A stretch of 64,000 nt of DNA, from contig CAKZLO010000034.1 in assembly GCA_937127125.1 (NCBI GenBank), forward strand, positions 413,798-477,797, written 5' to 3'. Origin of the DNA: an uncultured Ardenticatenia bacterium (GTDB lineage: Bacteria > Chloroflexota > Anaerolineae > 4572-78 > NAK82). Positions 54,563 to 63,553 of the stretch are shown here, in pieces (position 1 is the stretch's first letter; each line of letters starts with the position of its first letter). The notes beneath the pieces were generated by a model, which made no database searches, was not told the origin of the DNA, and worked only from the letters and a program-made list of their open reading frames with translations. Position numbers and translations under genes: made by a program.

Positions 54563-55600
54563 TCAGCTGGCTCGTTGCACGACGGACAACGCCAGCTCGC
54601 GCAGTGCTTCATTTGATTGTGTTTCCATCTGTAGATTGTCGATTCCGGCCAATGCCTCGTTGAGATAATGGCTGGCCAACTGTTCAGCCTGCTGCTTCGC
54701 GCCGGCTTCGTCAAGAATAGCTATCGTCTCAGCAATGTCCGCCTCGCTTAGTGTATCCTGGGAATAAATATGACGCAGACGCATTGCCCGCGCGTCGTTC
54801 TCTCTGCTCAGCACGTAGATGACTGGCAGGGTCTTCTTGCGACTGCGCAGATCATCGGCTACTGGTTTGCCTGTTATCTCTGGCTCGCCCCAAACGCCCA
54901 AGATGTCATCCTGAATCTGAAAAGCCAATCCCAACATCTCGCCGACGCTGCGATAACGTTTGGCGGTCGAGAGGTCATTAAGAGCGACCAGCGCTCCCAA
55001 TTCCATGGCACAACCTAATAAAGCTGCCGTCTTCCCAGTGATCATGGTCATATAGGCGTCAGTGCTCACTTCGGGCATAGTTTCAAAAGTGAGATCCAGG
55101 TGCTGACCATAGCACAGCGCCAAGCAAGCTTCATCAAGAGCGCGTAGCGCGGACACCACGCAATGCTCGGGCACACCATAGATGGGCAAACGTTGCAGAG
55201 CAAGATGGGCCAATACAAACATAGCGTCACCAGTGTTGATAGCCTGTGCCTCTCCCCACAATGACCACACGGTGCGCCTTCCGCGACGTGTGGCGCTACG
55301 ATCCTCGATGTCATCGTGGATCAGGGAGAAATTGTGGATGATCTCAACAGCTGCTGCAGCCGGTAACGCCTTTTGGGGCGACCCTCCGGCTGCCTGGCAC
55401 GAGAGCAATGTCAATAAAGGGCGCAAGCGTTTGCCTGTGCGCGCGACAGTTGGTTGGAAATGTTCATCGCTCCATCCCATATGGTAGTGCATCATGCCAG
55501 CAAAAGCGTCACCCTCGTCTGCGAGAGAGGGTATACAGGCACGCAATTCCTGTTCAATCAGCGGGATGAACACCTCCGATGCTTGTTGCAGCTTCATCAC
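54563..55600 (-). CDS. Polyprenyl diphosphate synthase (geranylgeranyl type)
   Basis: A 345-residue trans-prenyltransferase. Both aspartate-rich motifs are present: first LIHDDIEDRS (DDxxD) and second FQIQDDILGVWG (DDxxG). GKRLRPLLTLLSC and the Lys/Arg of KPVADDLRSRKKTLP bind diphosphate. It condenses IPP onto an allylic diphosphate to make a C15-C40 chain; the product length cannot be read by eye. It lies 30 nt downstream of the IPP isomerase gene on the same strand, so the two form an isoprenoid unit. Confidence 0.9.
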   Translation of the reverse strand: MMKLQQASEVFIPLIEQELRACIPSLADEGDAFAGMMHYHMGWSDEHFQPTVARTGKRLRPLLTLLSCQAAGGSPQKALPAAAAVEIIHNFSLIHDDIEDRSATRRGRRTVWSLWGEAQAINTGDAMFVLAHLALQRLPIYGVPEHCVVSALRALDEACLALCYGQHLDLTFETMPEVSTDAYMTMITGKTAALLGCAMELGALVALNDLSTAKRYRSVGEMLGLAFQIQDDILGVWGEPEITGKPVADDLRSRKKTLPVIYVLSRENDARAMRLRHIYSQDTLSEADIAETIAILDEAGAKQQAEQLASHYLNEALAGIDNLQMETQSNEALRELALSVVQRAS

Positions 55601-55630
55601 TTTATCCCTTATGTGTTATCTTCCGTGCTT

Positions 55631-56659
55631 CTACCAGGCAACCAGATAAGGCGTGTCACGAAGCTCGGTCAAATTCCTGGCCCCAATGCAGAACATAGCG
55701 ATGCGTAGCTCCACAAGCGTCGCTTGCGCTACCTCGACGACTGCAGTAGTGGAGATCATCGCCGCCTTCAAGAAAGGGCGGCTGAGGCCACCTAGGTGGG
55801 CTCCCAATGCAATCGCTTTTGCCACGTCCAGGCCATTCTGCAGACCTCCGCTGGCAATAAGCGTTATCTCCGGCGCTGCCTCGCGCACCATGCGGATAGA
55901 ATCAGCAGTGGGGATGCCCCAATCGCGGAAAGTGGACGCTATGCGCCTGTCTAATGAATTTGTGGCGCGGTGCATTTCCACCTGGCTCCAGCTGGTTCCG
56001 CCGGCGCCGGCAACATCGATGGCTGCTACACCAGCTGCAGCAAGCTGTCGTGCTACTTTCTCTGAAATACCCCAGCCTACCTCTTTGACAATCACGGGTA
56101 CTTCGATTTGCTGGCATACTTGCTCAATCCGCTGCAGCAGTCCAGAGAAATTGGTGTCTCCCCCTGGCTGCAGTGCTTCTTGCAGCGGATTGAGGTGCAG
56201 GATCAGGGCATCCGCCATGACCATCTCCACAGCTCGGCGACATTCATCCACTGAATACCCATAGTTGAGCTGCACTGCGCCTAGATTGGCAAGCAAAGGG
56301 ATATCCGGCGCCACACAACGCACCCGAAATGAATCGACCAATCCGGGATCCTCCAAGGCAGCGCGCAACGACCCCAATCCCATTGCAATGCCTACCTGCT
56401 GTGCAGCCTCCGCCAGTCGGTGGTTGATCAGATGTGCTTGCTCGGTGCCGCCGGTCATCGATGAGATCAACAATGGTGCCTGTATAGGTTTACCCAGAAA
56501 AGAGGTGTGTACGTCTACCTGGGCTAGATCGATCTCCGGCAGCGCTTGGTGTACGAACCGATACCGTTCCAGACCGGTGGTTAATCGGTCGAACTCGACC
56601 TCTTCTTCCAGGCTGATGCGAATGTGATCTGCCTTTCGGCGTTCAATGCTGTTCACCAC
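55631..56659 (-). CDS. fni: Type 2 isopentenyl-diphosphate isomerase
   Basis: A 342-residue FMN-dependent IPP isomerase. It opens [16 protein letters not shown], and the FMN-binding barrel has [85 protein letters not shown] and the family's Gln/Glu pocket residues. It interconverts IPP and DMAPP. The start is GTG 56659 (the second codon is also GTG), with AAGGA just upstream. It heads the isoprenoid pair with the polyprenyl synthase and diverges from the GntR regulator. Confidence 0.93.
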   Translation of the reverse strand: MVNSIERRKADHIRISLEEEVEFDRLTTGLERYRFVHQALPEIDLAQVDVHTSFLGKPIQAPLLISSMTGGTEQAHLINHRLAEAAQQVGIAMGLGSLRAALEDPGLVDSFRVRCVAPDIPLLANLGAVQLNYGYSVDECRRAVEMVMADALILHLNPLQEALQPGGDTNFSGLLQRIEQVCQQIEVPVIVKEVGWGISEKVARQLAAAGVAAIDVAGAGGTSWSQVEMHRATNSLDRRIASTFRDWGIPTADSIRMVREAAPEITLIASGGLQNGLDVAKAIALGAHLGGLSRPFLKAAMISTTAVVEVAQATLVELRIAMFCIGARNLTELRDTPYLVAW

Positions 56660-57012
56660 AAATCCTTGCTATGTACAGTTCGAGTGAGCGGGTGGCATGT
56701 CTTATAAGTCAGTGTAGCAATTGCAATTGGCATTGTCAACCTGATGGATTCTGTCGCATAGAATGCTGCCAAAGACCCCCCAATTCTTTCAAAACTTGTT
56801 GTGTTGGACTCCGAGCGAACAACCAGGTTGTACGAGGGATGTCGATGCGCTGTATCCCACAAGATTTTGTTCCACCCTCTTTGCCACATATAGTAACTTT
56901 GAATGATTCATCCTCTCTAGGCAATTTTCTCGTGGAATTGGAAACGCAGACTTGACCTCTACACAAATATATGTTATAATGTTGTTACATTTATATGCCC
57001 AAGGATAGTGCA
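56660..57012. other. Divergent intergenic region, fni/gntR
   Basis: About 350 nt, AT-richer than average. It holds a near-perfect promoter for the GntR-type regulator (56952-56980). The middle section shows no gene or clear hairpin; the leftward promoter of fni is not evident. Confidence 0.6.
56952..56980 (+). promoter_or_regulatory. Near-consensus promoter of the GntR-type regulator
   Basis: TTGACC (56952-56957) and TATAAT (56975-56980) are 17 nt apart. The sequence over and after the -10 (ATGTTATAATGTTGTTACAT) has an imperfect inverted repeat with ATGT and ACAT ends, which could be the repressor's own operator. This would be autoregulation, which is common in the GntR/HutC family. Confidence 0.85.
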
Positions 57013-57771
57013 ATGCGTTTCGCTTCTGGCGACTTATCAATCCTGTCAATCGACCGAAATAGCAAGCTGCCGTTGTACCATCAGCTGTATGAGATTCTCC
57101 GCGACAGAATCGCTAGTGGTGCTTGGCAGCCTGGTGAGATGATTCCACCTGAGTCGGAGCTGGTCAAGCAATACCGCGTGAGCCGTACCACGGTGCGACA
57201 GGTGCTTGACTTGTTGGTTAAGGAAGGGCTTATCTTCCGGCAACGCGGTCGAGGCTCGTTTGTGACATTCCCGACTGTAGAGCAGGGTTTGACGCGCATT
57301 ATCAGCTTCACAGAGGACATGCGACGTCGTGGCCTGCGACCAGGCACGCGTGTGCTCTCAGCGGAGATTGTTCCGGCGCCACCCGATGTTGCCTCACATC
57401 TCCAAATATCTCCGGGGGAAGAACTGGCGCTGTTGAGGCGACTGCGCCTGGCGGATGATGAACCGATGAGCATTGAGGAGTCCCATCTGGTGCATCGCTA
57501 TTGCCCAGGTGTGTTGCGCTATGATTATGCCTCGCAGCCTCTGCGCGAGACATTGGAACGCGATTACGGCATCCGTCTGGTGCGTGCACGCCAGACCATC
57601 CGCGCCATTGCGGCACCACGCAATATTGCGCAGCTGTTAGGAGTACCGGTACGTGCTCCGCTTCTATATATAGAACGAGTGTCCTACTCCCAGGGCGACG
57701 TTCCAGTTGAGTATTTGCGTTACTACCATCGCGGCGACCGCTATGTATTGCATGCTGAGTTACAGGGTTGA
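57013..57771 (+). CDS. GntR/HutC-type transcriptional regulator with UTRA domain
   Basis: A 252-residue regulator. The winged helix at about 15-80 reads LPLYHQLYEILRDRIASGAWQPGEMIPPESELVKQYRVSRTTVRQVLDLLVKEGLIFRQRGRGSFV, the GntR pattern. The UTRA effector domain at about 95-245 (RIISFTEDMRRRGLRPGTRVLS, LLYIERVSYSQGDVPVEYLRYYHRGDRY) binds a small-molecule signal, often a sugar phosphate. ATG 57013 has AAGGA 7 nt upstream and lies 33 nt after the promoter's -10; ATG 56995 is nearly at the transcription start. It probably controls the kinase/transketolase/aldolase cluster downstream. Confidence 0.9.
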   Translation: MRFASGDLSILSIDRNSKLPLYHQLYEILRDRIASGAWQPGEMIPPESELVKQYRVSRTTVRQVLDLLVKEGLIFRQRGRGSFVTFPTVEQGLTRIISFTEDMRRRGLRPGTRVLSAEIVPAPPDVASHLQISPGEELALLRRLRLADDEPMSIEESHLVHRYCPGVLRYDYASQPLRETLERDYGIRLVRARQTIRAIAAPRNIAQLLGVPVRAPLLYIERVSYSQGDVPVEYLRYYHRGDRYVLHAELQG

Positions 57772-57909
57772 TCCCGTTAGCTTATTGTCCTCAACCTGGG
57801 GTGAAGACGTGTAGGGCAAGGGTGTACCTCCCTTAATGAACGGCGTGTAAGAAGGAAGATGGGATAAAAGTCAGAGATAGCGCATCATTGAGTAAGGAGC
57901 GTTGTTGCA

Positions 57910-58869
57910 ATGGACATTGTATGCCTCGGTGAATTGCTCGTAGACATGTTTCCTGCCGAGTACGGGCGCCGGCTGGCGGAGGTATCAGCGTTTCTGCCCA
58001 AACCGGGAGGTGCGCCGGCGAATACAGCTGTCGCAGCAGCTCGTCTCGGAGCACGCAGCGCGTTTATCGGCAAGGTGGGTGATGACGCTTTTGGCCATCA
58101 TTTAGTTGAAGTGATGCGATCTAGTGGTGTTGACACGCGTGGCATTCGCTTTGATCGTGAGGCGCGTACTACCCTTGCTTTCATCGCGAAACCGGACGTC
58201 AACACGCAAGAATTCGTCTTCTATCGCAACCCGGGTGCCGACATGCGCTTGCGTCCTGATGAACTGGACCGCGAGCTACTCCAAGAGACTCAGGTGCTAC
58301 ATTTTGGCTCTCTGAGCTTGGGCGCGGAACCTATCCGCAGTGCTACATGGGAAGCGGTCAATTTGGCACGGCGAGGTGGTGCGTTGATCTCCTTCGATGT
58401 CAACTATCGCCCTTCTCTCTGGGAGAGCCCAGAACAGGCTCTGGAACAAGTCAGATCGATGATCCCCCATGTTGATCTGGTAAAGTTGAACGAGGTCGAG
58501 CTCCAGCTATTGACGGGTAACCAAGATAATGCTGCCAGTCGTCAACTATTGGAGATGGGCCCTCGATTGGTCGTGGTCACGCTTGGACCGCTGGGCAGCT
58601 ACTTTGCCATTGCAGAGGGCGGTGAGCACGTGGCCCCCTTCCAGGTGGAAGCAGTGGACGCGACCGGGTGTGGTGATGCTTTCATCGCCGGCCTCCTGTG
58701 GCAGCTGGTTGCTTCGGGGGACTGGCGCTCTCGACTTACGCTGGACGACTTGCGTTCCATTCTGCGCTATGCCAACGCTGTCGGCGCCTTGACTGCCACA
58801 AAAGTTGGTGTTATGCCGGCGCTGCCTAGTGCAGCACAGGTGGCAGAGTTCCTCAGCCGAGCAGCGTAG
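57910..58869 (+). CDS. PfkB-family carbohydrate kinase
   Basis: A 319-residue ribokinase-fold sugar kinase. The N-terminus VCLGELLVDMFPAE and GGAPANTAVAAARLG make the substrate lid; the ATP/anion-hole signature is DATGCGDAFIAGLLW, with the catalytic Asp in GCGD. FYRNPGADMRL and SFDVNYRPSLW match fructokinase-type members. It phosphorylates a keto- or aldo-sugar; fructokinase or 2-keto-3-deoxygluconate kinase are the nearest guesses. AAGGAG lies about 10 nt before ATG 57910. It sits between the GntR regulator and the split transketolase. Confidence 0.9.
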   Translation: MDIVCLGELLVDMFPAEYGRRLAEVSAFLPKPGGAPANTAVAAARLGARSAFIGKVGDDAFGHHLVEVMRSSGVDTRGIRFDREARTTLAFIAKPDVNTQEFVFYRNPGADMRLRPDELDRELLQETQVLHFGSLSLGAEPIRSATWEAVNLARRGGALISFDVNYRPSLWESPEQALEQVRSMIPHVDLVKLNEVELQLLTGNQDNAASRQLLEMGPRLVVVTLGPLGSYFAIAEGGEHVAPFQVEAVDATGCGDAFIAGLLWQLVASGDWRSRLTLDDLRSILRYANAVGALTATKVGVMPALPSAAQVAEFLSRAA

Positions 58870-58932
58870 TCTGTTTCCTGTTAGCTTGAAAGGTTTCTTG
58901 GCACCTATCCAAATCGAAAAGGAGTTGAGAAC

Positions 58933-59775
58933 TTGGAAATGAGAGTGACATCCCAACTAGTAGACATCAATACGCTCAAGGAGATGGCGCGCAGCTTTCG
59001 CCTGGATATCCTGGATATGACCACCAAAGCTGCCTCCGGACATCCATCCAGCAGCTGGTCGTGTGTGGAAATCCTGACTGCTCTCTACTTTGGTGGTATC
59101 CTGCGCTACCGCCCGGATGATCCATGGTGGCCGGAGCGTGACCGCTTCATCATGAGCAAGGGCCACGCTGCGCCAGCTCTTTACGCTGTGCTGGCTGCGG
59201 CGGGTTATTTCAGCCGGGACTTGTTATGGACGCTGCGTCAGATTAACAGCCCTGTCCAAGGGCACCCGATCCAAGGTCTGTTGCCCGGGGTCGAGGCGAC
59301 CACTGGCTCGTTGGGGCAGGGGCTGTCGCTTGGTCTGGGCCACGTGCTGGGCGGTCGTCTCAACCGAATCAACTACCGCGTATACGTGCTGTTGGGCGAT
59401 GGCGAGTGTGAAGCAGGCCAAATCTGGGAAGCTGCCATGGCAGCTGCCCACTTCAAAGCTGATAACTTGCACGCCATCGTGGATTACAACAAGTACCAGG
59501 AGACCGGCCCCATCAGCCGCGAGATGGCCTTGGAACCCTTTGTTGAGAAGTGGCGTGGGTTTGGCTGGCACGTGCAAGAAGTGGATGGCCACGACATCGC
59601 GGCGTTGATCGAGGTGCTCCAGGCCGTGCAACGTGTGCGGGGACAACCTTCGGTGATCATCGCCCATACTGTTAAAGGCAAGGGTGTTTCCTTTGTGGAA
59701 GCAGACTATACATTCCACGGCCGCGCGCTTACCCCAGAGCAAGCCACCCGTGCGCGAGAGGAGCTGTTACGATGA
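58933..59775 (+). CDS. Transketolase, N-terminal (TPP-binding) subunit, second pair
   Basis: A 280-residue split transketolase A subunit of normal size. It has ASGHPSSSWSCVEILTALYFGGILRYRPDDPWWPERDRFIMSKGHAAPALYAVL, with intact SKGHA, the TPP/Mg motif GDGECEAGQIWEAAMAAAHFKADNLHAIVDYNKYQ and HTVKGKGVSF. It transfers ketol units between sugar phosphates. TTG 58933 is preceded by AAAAGGAG at 8 nt; ATG 58939 is possible but its spacing is 14 nt. The stop overlaps the next gene in ATGA, giving translational coupling. It is clearly distinct from the pair at 858-2945. Confidence 0.9.
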   Translation: MEMRVTSQLVDINTLKEMARSFRLDILDMTTKAASGHPSSSWSCVEILTALYFGGILRYRPDDPWWPERDRFIMSKGHAAPALYAVLAAAGYFSRDLLWTLRQINSPVQGHPIQGLLPGVEATTGSLGQGLSLGLGHVLGGRLNRINYRVYVLLGDGECEAGQIWEAAMAAAHFKADNLHAIVDYNKYQETGPISREMALEPFVEKWRGFGWHVQEVDGHDIAALIEVLQAVQRVRGQPSVIIAHTVKGKGVSFVEADYTFHGRALTPEQATRAREELLR

Positions 59776-60740
59776 GATTAGGAGAGAGAGCTGGACTGAA
59801 GCCTGCAAAACCGATGCGAGACGTCTTTGGAGATGCTCTTCTGGAGGTGTGTCGCCGCAACCCACGTGTGGTGGTGTTGGACGGCGATCTGGGCAATTCG
59901 ACCAAGGCGGAAACGGTGCGCCATGCCTTTCCAGAGCGCTTCTTCAATCTGGGCATTGCCGAAAGCAATCTGGTGTGCGTGGGTGCCGGCTTGGCTGCCT
60001 GCGGATTCATCCCTTTTATCACCAGTTTCTCCTCTTTCCTGCTGTGTAATGCCTACGACCAGTTGCGGTTAGCAATTGCTCTGTCCAACATCAACGCGAA
60101 GGTGTTAGGCAGTCACGGAGGAATTACTTTGGGTAAGGATGGCCCCACGCAAATGGGCATTGAGGATATTGCGTTGGTCGGGGGCATGCCCACATTTGTG
60201 ATGCTGGTGCCCAGTGATCCTGCTTCGATGCACAAAGCAGTCCAGGCTGCGGTCGACCACGTGGGACCAGTGTGGTTGCGCTCCAGCCGTGTAGCTATGC
60301 CTCACATCTACCCAGAGGACAACTGTCCATTCACGATCGGCAAGGCGAACGTGGTGCGACAAGGGAACGACGTGACCATCATCGGCTGCGGGATCATGGT
60401 AGCTATGGCGTTAGATGCTGCAGCGATGCTGGCCGATGAGGGTATTCAGGCGCGTGTGGTGGATATGCACACCCTGCGCCCGATGGATCAGGCCACGATT
60501 GTTGCTGCAGCGCGTGAAACGGGCGCCATTGTAACTGCCGAAGAGCATCTACTTATTGGCGGTATGGGCAGCAATATCGCTCGCATTGTCGCTGCTAACC
60601 ACCCAGTTCCCATGCGCTTCGTCGGATTGGCAGACACCTACACTGAGTCGGGCGATCCTGAGGACTTGCTCGAGAAGTATGGGCTCACTGCAGAACACAT
60701 TGCTGCTGCAGCGCGTGAAGCAATCGCAGCAAAGCGGTAA
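59772..60740 (+). CDS. Transketolase, C-terminal subunit, second pair
   Basis: A 322-residue partner of the preceding gene (4-nt overlap). MRDVFGDALLEVCRRNPRVVVLDGDLGNSTKAETVRHAFPERFFNLGIAESNL contains the TPP-activating Glu in GIAESN. GGITLGKDGPTQMGIEDIALV and TAEEHLLIGGMGSNIARI are as in transketolases and DXP synthases. The GIAESN and [36 protein letters not shown] region is transketolase-like. It is followed after 13 nt by the SAF-domain oxidoreductase. Confidence 0.9.
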   Translation: MRLGERAGLKPAKPMRDVFGDALLEVCRRNPRVVVLDGDLGNSTKAETVRHAFPERFFNLGIAESNLVCVGAGLAACGFIPFITSFSSFLLCNAYDQLRLAIALSNINAKVLGSHGGITLGKDGPTQMGIEDIALVGGMPTFVMLVPSDPASMHKAVQAAVDHVGPVWLRSSRVAMPHIYPEDNCPFTIGKANVVRQGNDVTIIGCGIMVAMALDAAAMLADEGIQARVVDMHTLRPMDQATIVAAARETGAIVTAEEHLLIGGMGSNIARIVAANHPVPMRFVGLADTYTESGDPEDLLEKYGLTAEHIAAAAREAIAAKR

Positions 60741-60753
60741 GGAGACTGTGTTT

Positions 60754-62046
60754 ATGCTCCGTCAAGATCTGTTAGATTACCAGCAAACCCATGGCCATCC
60801 CATCCGCGTCGGCGTGAGCGGTGCAGGCTGGCTGGGCAGCGGTTTTGTGACCGCTATCTCCCATGTGGAGGGGATGACGGTGAATATTCTGGCCGACACC
60901 GATGTATCCGCCGCGCGCCAGGCTTTTCTCAGTGTTGGCGTGCCGCTTGAGCAGATCGTCGAGGCCGAGACACCGGGTCGCGCTATGGATGCACTGCGCG
61001 CAGGTCACCGCGTGGTGACCCCTTCTTATGCTTTGGCAGCACAACTCGAGGATGTAGACATTGTTGCCGACGCCACCCCCTCGCCGGCTATCGGTGCCGA
61101 AACTGCTTATGCGGCGATCCAGCACGGCAAGGATGTAGTGATGGTCAACATTGAAGCGGATGTCACCGTCGGCCGCATTCTGAGCCGCATGGCGCGCGAG
61201 GCGGGCGTCCTGTACACCGTTTCCTCAGGCGACGAACCGGGCTGCCTGATGGAGCTGGTCGATTTTGTGACTACGCTGGGATATGAAGTGATCGTGATTG
61301 GCAAAGGGAAGAACAACCCGCTCGATCCCACGGCTACGCCGGATACAGTGGCCGAATCGGCACGCCGTGCCGGCAAAGACCCTTTCCAAGTTGCTTCGTA
61401 TGTGGACGGCACCAAGACAATGTTTGAGATGACCTGTGCTGCCAATGCTACTGGTTGCGTTCCCATGCAGCGTGGGATGGTGGGTCCGGAGGCCACTCTC
61501 GAGACAGTTTCGCAGATCTTCGCCTTGCAGGAAGATGGTGGGATCACACCTTTCCCTGGTGTGGTGGACTTTGTGCAGGGCAGTTCGATGACTGGTGGTG
61601 TATTCGTCACCGTGCGTGTGCACGATGAGCGCATTCGCGACGATTTGCAGTACCTCAAAGTCGGCAGGGGAAAGTACTTCACCTTCTTCCGCCCGTATCA
61701 TTTGTGGTTTCTCGAAGCGCCCATTTCGGTAGCGCGTGCCTGTCTGTACCGTCAGGCGACGCTGGTACCGCTCGATCGACCGGTGGCGGAGGTAATGACC
61801 ATCGCCAAACGCGACTTGAAGCCGGGTGAGCGTTTAGATGATTTCGGCGGCTACACTTTTTACGGCTGCAACGACCGAGCTGAGGTGGCATGCAGTCTCA
61901 ATGCCCTGCCGGTCGGCCTCGCACCCGGGGCGGTGATGACGCGCGCAGTCACAAAAGGGAACGTCATCACCTGGGACGACGTCAGCTTGGACGAGAGCCA
62001 AATTGTGGTACAATTAAGACGGCGTCAGGATGCACTGGACGGGTAG
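60754..62046 (+). CDS. Homoserine-dehydrogenase-like oxidoreductase with C-terminal SAF domain (COG4091/DRL-type)
   Basis: A 430-residue protein. The N-terminal Rossmann fold begins IRVGVSGAGWLGSGFVTAI, followed by a homoserine-dehydrogenase-like catalytic part (DIVADATPSPAIGAETAYAAIQHGKDVVMVNIEADVTVG, ASYVDGTKTMFEMTCAANATG). A SAF domain (about 355-425: MTIAKRDLKPGERLDDFGGYTFYG) closes the protein. The family includes the DXR-like enzyme DRL, which makes MEP from DXP in Brucella, but also members of unknown substrate. ATG 60754 has AAGGAG 9 nt upstream; GTG 60748 is too close to it. The long frame to 60556 overlaps the transketolase and is spurious. Next to a split transketolase, it may act on a ketose phosphate. 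Confidence 0.8.
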   Translation: MLRQDLLDYQQTHGHPIRVGVSGAGWLGSGFVTAISHVEGMTVNILADTDVSAARQAFLSVGVPLEQIVEAETPGRAMDALRAGHRVVTPSYALAAQLEDVDIVADATPSPAIGAETAYAAIQHGKDVVMVNIEADVTVGRILSRMAREAGVLYTVSSGDEPGCLMELVDFVTTLGYEVIVIGKGKNNPLDPTATPDTVAESARRAGKDPFQVASYVDGTKTMFEMTCAANATGCVPMQRGMVGPEATLETVSQIFALQEDGGITPFPGVVDFVQGSSMTGGVFVTVRVHDERIRDDLQYLKVGRGKYFTFFRPYHLWFLEAPISVARACLYRQATLVPLDRPVAEVMTIAKRDLKPGERLDDFGGYTFYGCNDRAEVACSLNALPVGLAPGAVMTRAVTKGNVITWDDVSLDESQIVVQLRRRQDALDG

Positions 62047-62118
62047 CCAATCAATCCGCCCATCTGTAATTGGCACTCGACCTCCTCATATTTTTTGCCT
62101 TCAAGGGAGATGCGATTC

Positions 62119-63024
62119 ATGTCGGATACCGATTTAATTGTCAGGAAGGCTGCCCAAAAGGGATTGGTCGTGCCAGCCTTCAATGTCCCCTATTTGCCCA
62201 TGGTTGAGCCGGTCGTGCGCGCTATTGTCGATCAGGATTGTTTCGCGCTGATCGAGACGGCGCGTCTGGAATGGATCAAATTCGAAGCGCACAGCGCTGC
62301 AGCTGTAATGGAAGAGTACCGGAAATGGGCGCAGCCCGATTACATGCGCATCCACCTCGACCATGTGCCGGTCATTGACGAGGATCTACAGCGCGTGGAC
62401 TATCTGGAGATCATCCGCGAAGCGCTTGATCTGGGATACGAATCGGTGATGGTAGATGGTTCTCGGCTGCCCTTGGAGGAAAACATCAAAGCGACGCGCC
62501 AAGTGGTTGAAATGGCGCACGCCCGGGGTGTGCCAGTGGAGGCCGAGCTGGGTGCCGTAATGGGACACGAGGCAGGGCCTCTGCCGCCGTATGAGGAGCT
62601 GTTTGACAGCGGAAGAGGTTTCACCGACGTGGAAGAAGCGCGTCGCTTTGCGCGTGAGAGCGGGTGCAATTGGCTGTCGGTGGCGGCGGGGAATATCCAT
62701 GGCGCCGTGTCGGGCATCGCGCGGGATCAACCCAAGGTGGAGGCGCGACTCAACCTGGAACACCTTGAGAAGTTGTATCAGGCGACCGGCTTGCCGCTGG
62801 TGTTGCATGGCGGCTCTGGGATCAAGCGTGATAATGTGTTAGCAGCAATCAAGCGGGGCATTGCGAAGGTCAACATCGGCACCGAGATCCGTCAAGCTTA
62901 TGAACAGGCGTGGCGCACCACAGGCAGCATTGCCAGAGCGCAAGATGCCTGCTACGAACGCACCTGCTGGCTCATCCGTGACTACTTTGGCATCGCCGGC
63001 GACCGGATGCAGCTGGTGGGGTGA
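62119..63024 (+). CDS. Class II (zinc) ketose-bisphosphate aldolase-family protein
   Basis: A 301-residue member of the FBA/tagatose-bisphosphate aldolase family. MRIHLDHVPVID gives the catalytic Asp and a zinc His. VEAELGAVMG, SVAAGNIHGAVSG (zinc His) and LHGGSGIKRDNVLAAIKRGIAKVNIGTEIR (zinc His and phosphate loop) complete the site. It cleaves or joins a ketose (bis)phosphate to dihydroxyacetone phosphate. The starting ATG 62119 has AGGGAG 9 nt upstream. It is the last gene of the GntR/PfkB/transketolase cluster; together they suit breakdown of an unusual sugar. The substrate is not read by eye. Confidence 0.88.
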   Translation: MSDTDLIVRKAAQKGLVVPAFNVPYLPMVEPVVRAIVDQDCFALIETARLEWIKFEAHSAAAVMEEYRKWAQPDYMRIHLDHVPVIDEDLQRVDYLEIIREALDLGYESVMVDGSRLPLEENIKATRQVVEMAHARGVPVEAELGAVMGHEAGPLPPYEELFDSGRGFTDVEEARRFARESGCNWLSVAAGNIHGAVSGIARDQPKVEARLNLEHLEKLYQATGLPLVLHGGSGIKRDNVLAAIKRGIAKVNIGTEIRQAYEQAWRTTGSIARAQDACYERTCWLIRDYFGIAGDRMQLVG

Positions 63025-63553
63025 GTTGACGGCGAGCCGCCTCGCTCCTGCAAACAAAAAAATGGTGATACCCCCTAATATCCTTCTCGTGCTGCCAGCG
63101 TCGAATCTGAGAAGGACATTTGTGGCGCTAGGAATTGCCATGTGGAAAGTCGGTGCCTTCCATATGAGTGATGCCACCTTGTCATGAAGTTCGCGAGGCA
63201 GACACCTGCCGAGTATGCGTTGAGCAGCGCGATCAACCAGGTGATCTCTTCTTACTTCTCTTGACGCGTGTCTTCTCTTGTGCTATAATGTTTGGTAATA
63301 GAGGGGATTAAGTTTGTCCGGTTTTGCCTTGTCTCTGGAGGGAGCAGATTAGGCACATTTCAGGCGTATGACCGGACTACTGCGGTGTGGTTGGTCCATT
63401 CTCCTGTGGGCCATAGATGTATTCATAATCGCGTGTGCGAGTGTGTTGACTTGATTAGTTGTAACAGCCGCCTGGCAGGTCTGATTGCCTCTAATTGCCC
63501 TTGATAATCGGCAACAGTTTGTTGAAGCTTCGCTATAACTAAGGAGTGTCGCC
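63025..63553. other. Intergenic region with strong promoter and long untranslated leader
   Basis: About 530 nt. The first 230 show nothing clear. A promoter at 63261-63289 would start transcription near 63296, leaving a leader of about 260 nt before the ATG at 63554. The leader has no known riboswitch signature that I recognise (not TPP, c-di-GMP, cobalamin or SAM). It may fold or encode a regulatory element. Confidence 0.5.
63261..63289 (+). promoter_or_regulatory. Strong promoter of the DUF11-like secreted protein
   Basis: TTGACG (63261-63266) and TATAAT (63284-63289), 17 nt apart, form a near-consensus sigma-70-type promoter upstream of the long leader. Confidence 0.85.

Noticed and set aside
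60556..60753. 66-codon N-terminal extension of the SAF oxidoreductase
   Set aside because: It lies in another frame of the transketolase gene; the Rossmann fold and Shine-Dalgarno place the start at 60754.
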